This document shows positions 63,099 through 64,000 of a stretch of DNA of 64,000 bases, one piece after another. Every line of letters begins with the position of its first letter. The stretch's first letter is position 1. The position numbers and the translations under genes are program-made. The DNA is taken from positions 1 through 64,000 of the forward strand of contig CARPYP010000006.1 of assembly GCA_949045875.1 (NCBI GenBank), read 5' to 3'. The notes under the pieces are model-generated. The model saw nothing but the letters and a program-made list of their open reading frames with translations. It did not search any database and had not been told where the DNA came from. This stretch comes from an uncultured Clostridia bacterium. Lineage in GTDB: Bacteria > Bacillota > Clostridia > TANB77 > CAG-508.

Positions 63099-64000
63099 TT
63101 AAGCTATTTCTATACCAGCACTTGCATAACCAACTACAGTATTTATTAATGAAAGACCTGAAGATGTTGCAGAAAATACCATTAGTAAACGTGATTGTGC
63201 AGTAACTGGTATTGATAATCCTGTTGTTATTCCAGAACTTATATCACCAATAGATATTGTACCAGTAAGTGAAGGTGCAAGATTAACAACTGCTCCTGGA
63301 ATTGGAACAAATAAGTTATTAGGTGTACTTGATACATATAATTGTGCACGAATTGTTATAGATGAACCAATAAGTGATAATGCAGCTGTAGTACTAAAGT
63401 AAGCACTTATTGAAGTAATTGTTCCTGCTCTTGGCATTGAAAATGCAAAGTTGGTTAGTGTTCCAGATGGATTAGTAAGGTCAATATTAGAACCTAGAAC
63501 TGTTAAACCTGGTGCAGATGAACCAAATCCTATAAATGCTGGTATACCTGCTAATCCTCCTGCAATAGTAGTAAGTGAAATTGGTATTCCAGATGATAGT
63601 GGAATAATACTAGTACTTCCATTTGCACCTGTTGCTCCTGTTGCTCCATCTGCTCCAGTTGCCCCTGTCGCTCCTGTTGGGCCTGTTGCTCCATCTGCTC
63701 CTGTTGCCCCTGTGGCTCCTGTTGGGCCTGTTACTCCATCTGCTCCTGTCGCTCCTGTGGCACCTGTTGGACCTGTTGCTCCATCTGCTCCTGTTGGACC
63801 TGTGGCTCCTGTTGTTCCAGTAGCTCCTGTTTCACCTGTTGCCCCTGTCACTCCTGTGGCTCCTATTGCTCCTGTCGCTCCTGTATTTCCTGTGGCTCCC
63901 ATAGGTCCTATTGGGCCTGTGTCTCCTGTTGGGCCTGTTGCTCCTGTTACTCCATCTGCTCCTGTGGCTCCTGTCGCTCCTGTTATTCCTGTAGCTCCTG
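63099..64000 (-). CDS. Collagen-like exosporium glycoprotein, BclA/BclB-type (partial)
   Basis: Gly-X-Y triplets such as GATGATGADG and GPTGATG run without a break from the window edge to about residue 90 before a C-terminal globular domain (SIIPLSSGIPISLTTIAGGL, FSMPRAGTITSISAYFS, VTAQSRLLMVFSAT), typical of BclB-type exosporium proteins. Such proteins form the hair-like outer layer of spores and are glycosylated on Thr. The coding DNA forms long tandem repeats and is richer in G+C than elsewhere. The start lies outside the window. Confidence 0.88.
   Translation of the reverse strand, partial: GATGITGATGATGADGVTGATGPTGDTGPIGPMGATGNTGATGAIGATGVTGATGETGATGTTGATGPTGADGATGPTGATGATGADGVTGPTGATGATGADGATGPTGATGATGADGATGATGANGSTSIIPLSSGIPISLTTIAGGLAGIPAFIGFGSSAPGLTVLGSNIDLTNPSGTLTNFAFSMPRAGTITSISAYFSTTAALSLIGSSITIRAQLYVSSTPNNLFVPIPGAVVNLAPSLTGTISIGDISSGITTGLSIPVTAQSRLLMVFSATSSGLSLINTVVGYASAGIEIA

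Noticed and set aside
63623..63823. Leu-rich plus-strand open frame
   Set aside because: It is the antisense of the collagen repeats.
63610..64000. Repeats that could be taken for a CRISPR array
   Set aside because: They are in-frame Gly-X-Y codons of a collagen-like protein, with no unique spacers of constant length.

Overview
The window is AT-rich DNA from a spore-forming Bacillota, most likely an uncultured or gut-type Clostridia. It carries sporulation genes (yabG, sipL, yunB and a BclA-like exosporium protein), Clostridia-style AAGGAGG ribosome binding sites and many TTG/GTG starts. No rRNA or CRISPR array was seen; the only tRNA is tRNA-Leu(CAA).

Layout. 1-8.2 kb is host chromosome: a small unknown gene, tRNA-Leu, tsaE-tsaB-rimI, a Lon-type AAA protease, then on the minus strand yunB, sipL, veg and the 3' part of yabG. 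8.2-58.8 kb is a 50.6-kb integrative conjugative element (element A) inserted inside yabG. It carries a large serine recombinase with an embedded LysM motif, a MazF-like toxin, regulators (XRE, response-regulator-like, Spo0A-like), an ECF sigma/anti-sigma/glycosyltransferase module and HU. Its transfer set includes a CHAP hydrolase, sortase B, VirB4, PrgI, a VirB6/TrbL-like membrane protein, an MT-A70 methylase, a pilin-like protein, VirD4, PcfB-like and ArdC-like proteins, relaxase/MobC and a TOPRIM protein. It also has a giant methylase/SNF2 helicase, a Cna-B surface adhesin and ParA/ParB. 37.17-46.12 kb is a second, nested element (element B, 8.9 kb) inside that helicase gene. It has its own serine recombinase, MobA/MobC, ParB-like protein, RepA-like ATPase, XRE regulator and TnpV-like protein. 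58.8-64 kb returns to host DNA: the 5' part of yabG, a CapA-like lipoprotein gene, dapL, dapF and a collagen-like exosporium gene cut by the window edge.

Both elements can be delimited to a few bases. Joining the two outer flanks restores yabG (268 codons) or the helicase (about 2316 codons) in frame. Joining the two inner flanks recreates attP sites with 12- and 13-bp inverted arms centred on the shared core.

The most striking signal is translational. Eight conserved genes are broken at 21 places: tsaB, sortase B, virB4, the TrbL-like gene, virD4, the helicase, the adhesin and parA. Every break is an in-frame CGG codon, and skipping only its C restores the conserved protein with a glycine (GGN) at that position. 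The restored residues include P-loops, the sortase catalytic Arg region and the adhesin sorting signal. The only in-frame CGG codons I saw in an intact gene are two in capA. This suggests systematic +1 frameshifting (or CGGN quadruplet decoding) at CGG, or a very peculiar insertion process. Everything here comes from reading by eye; no search was run.
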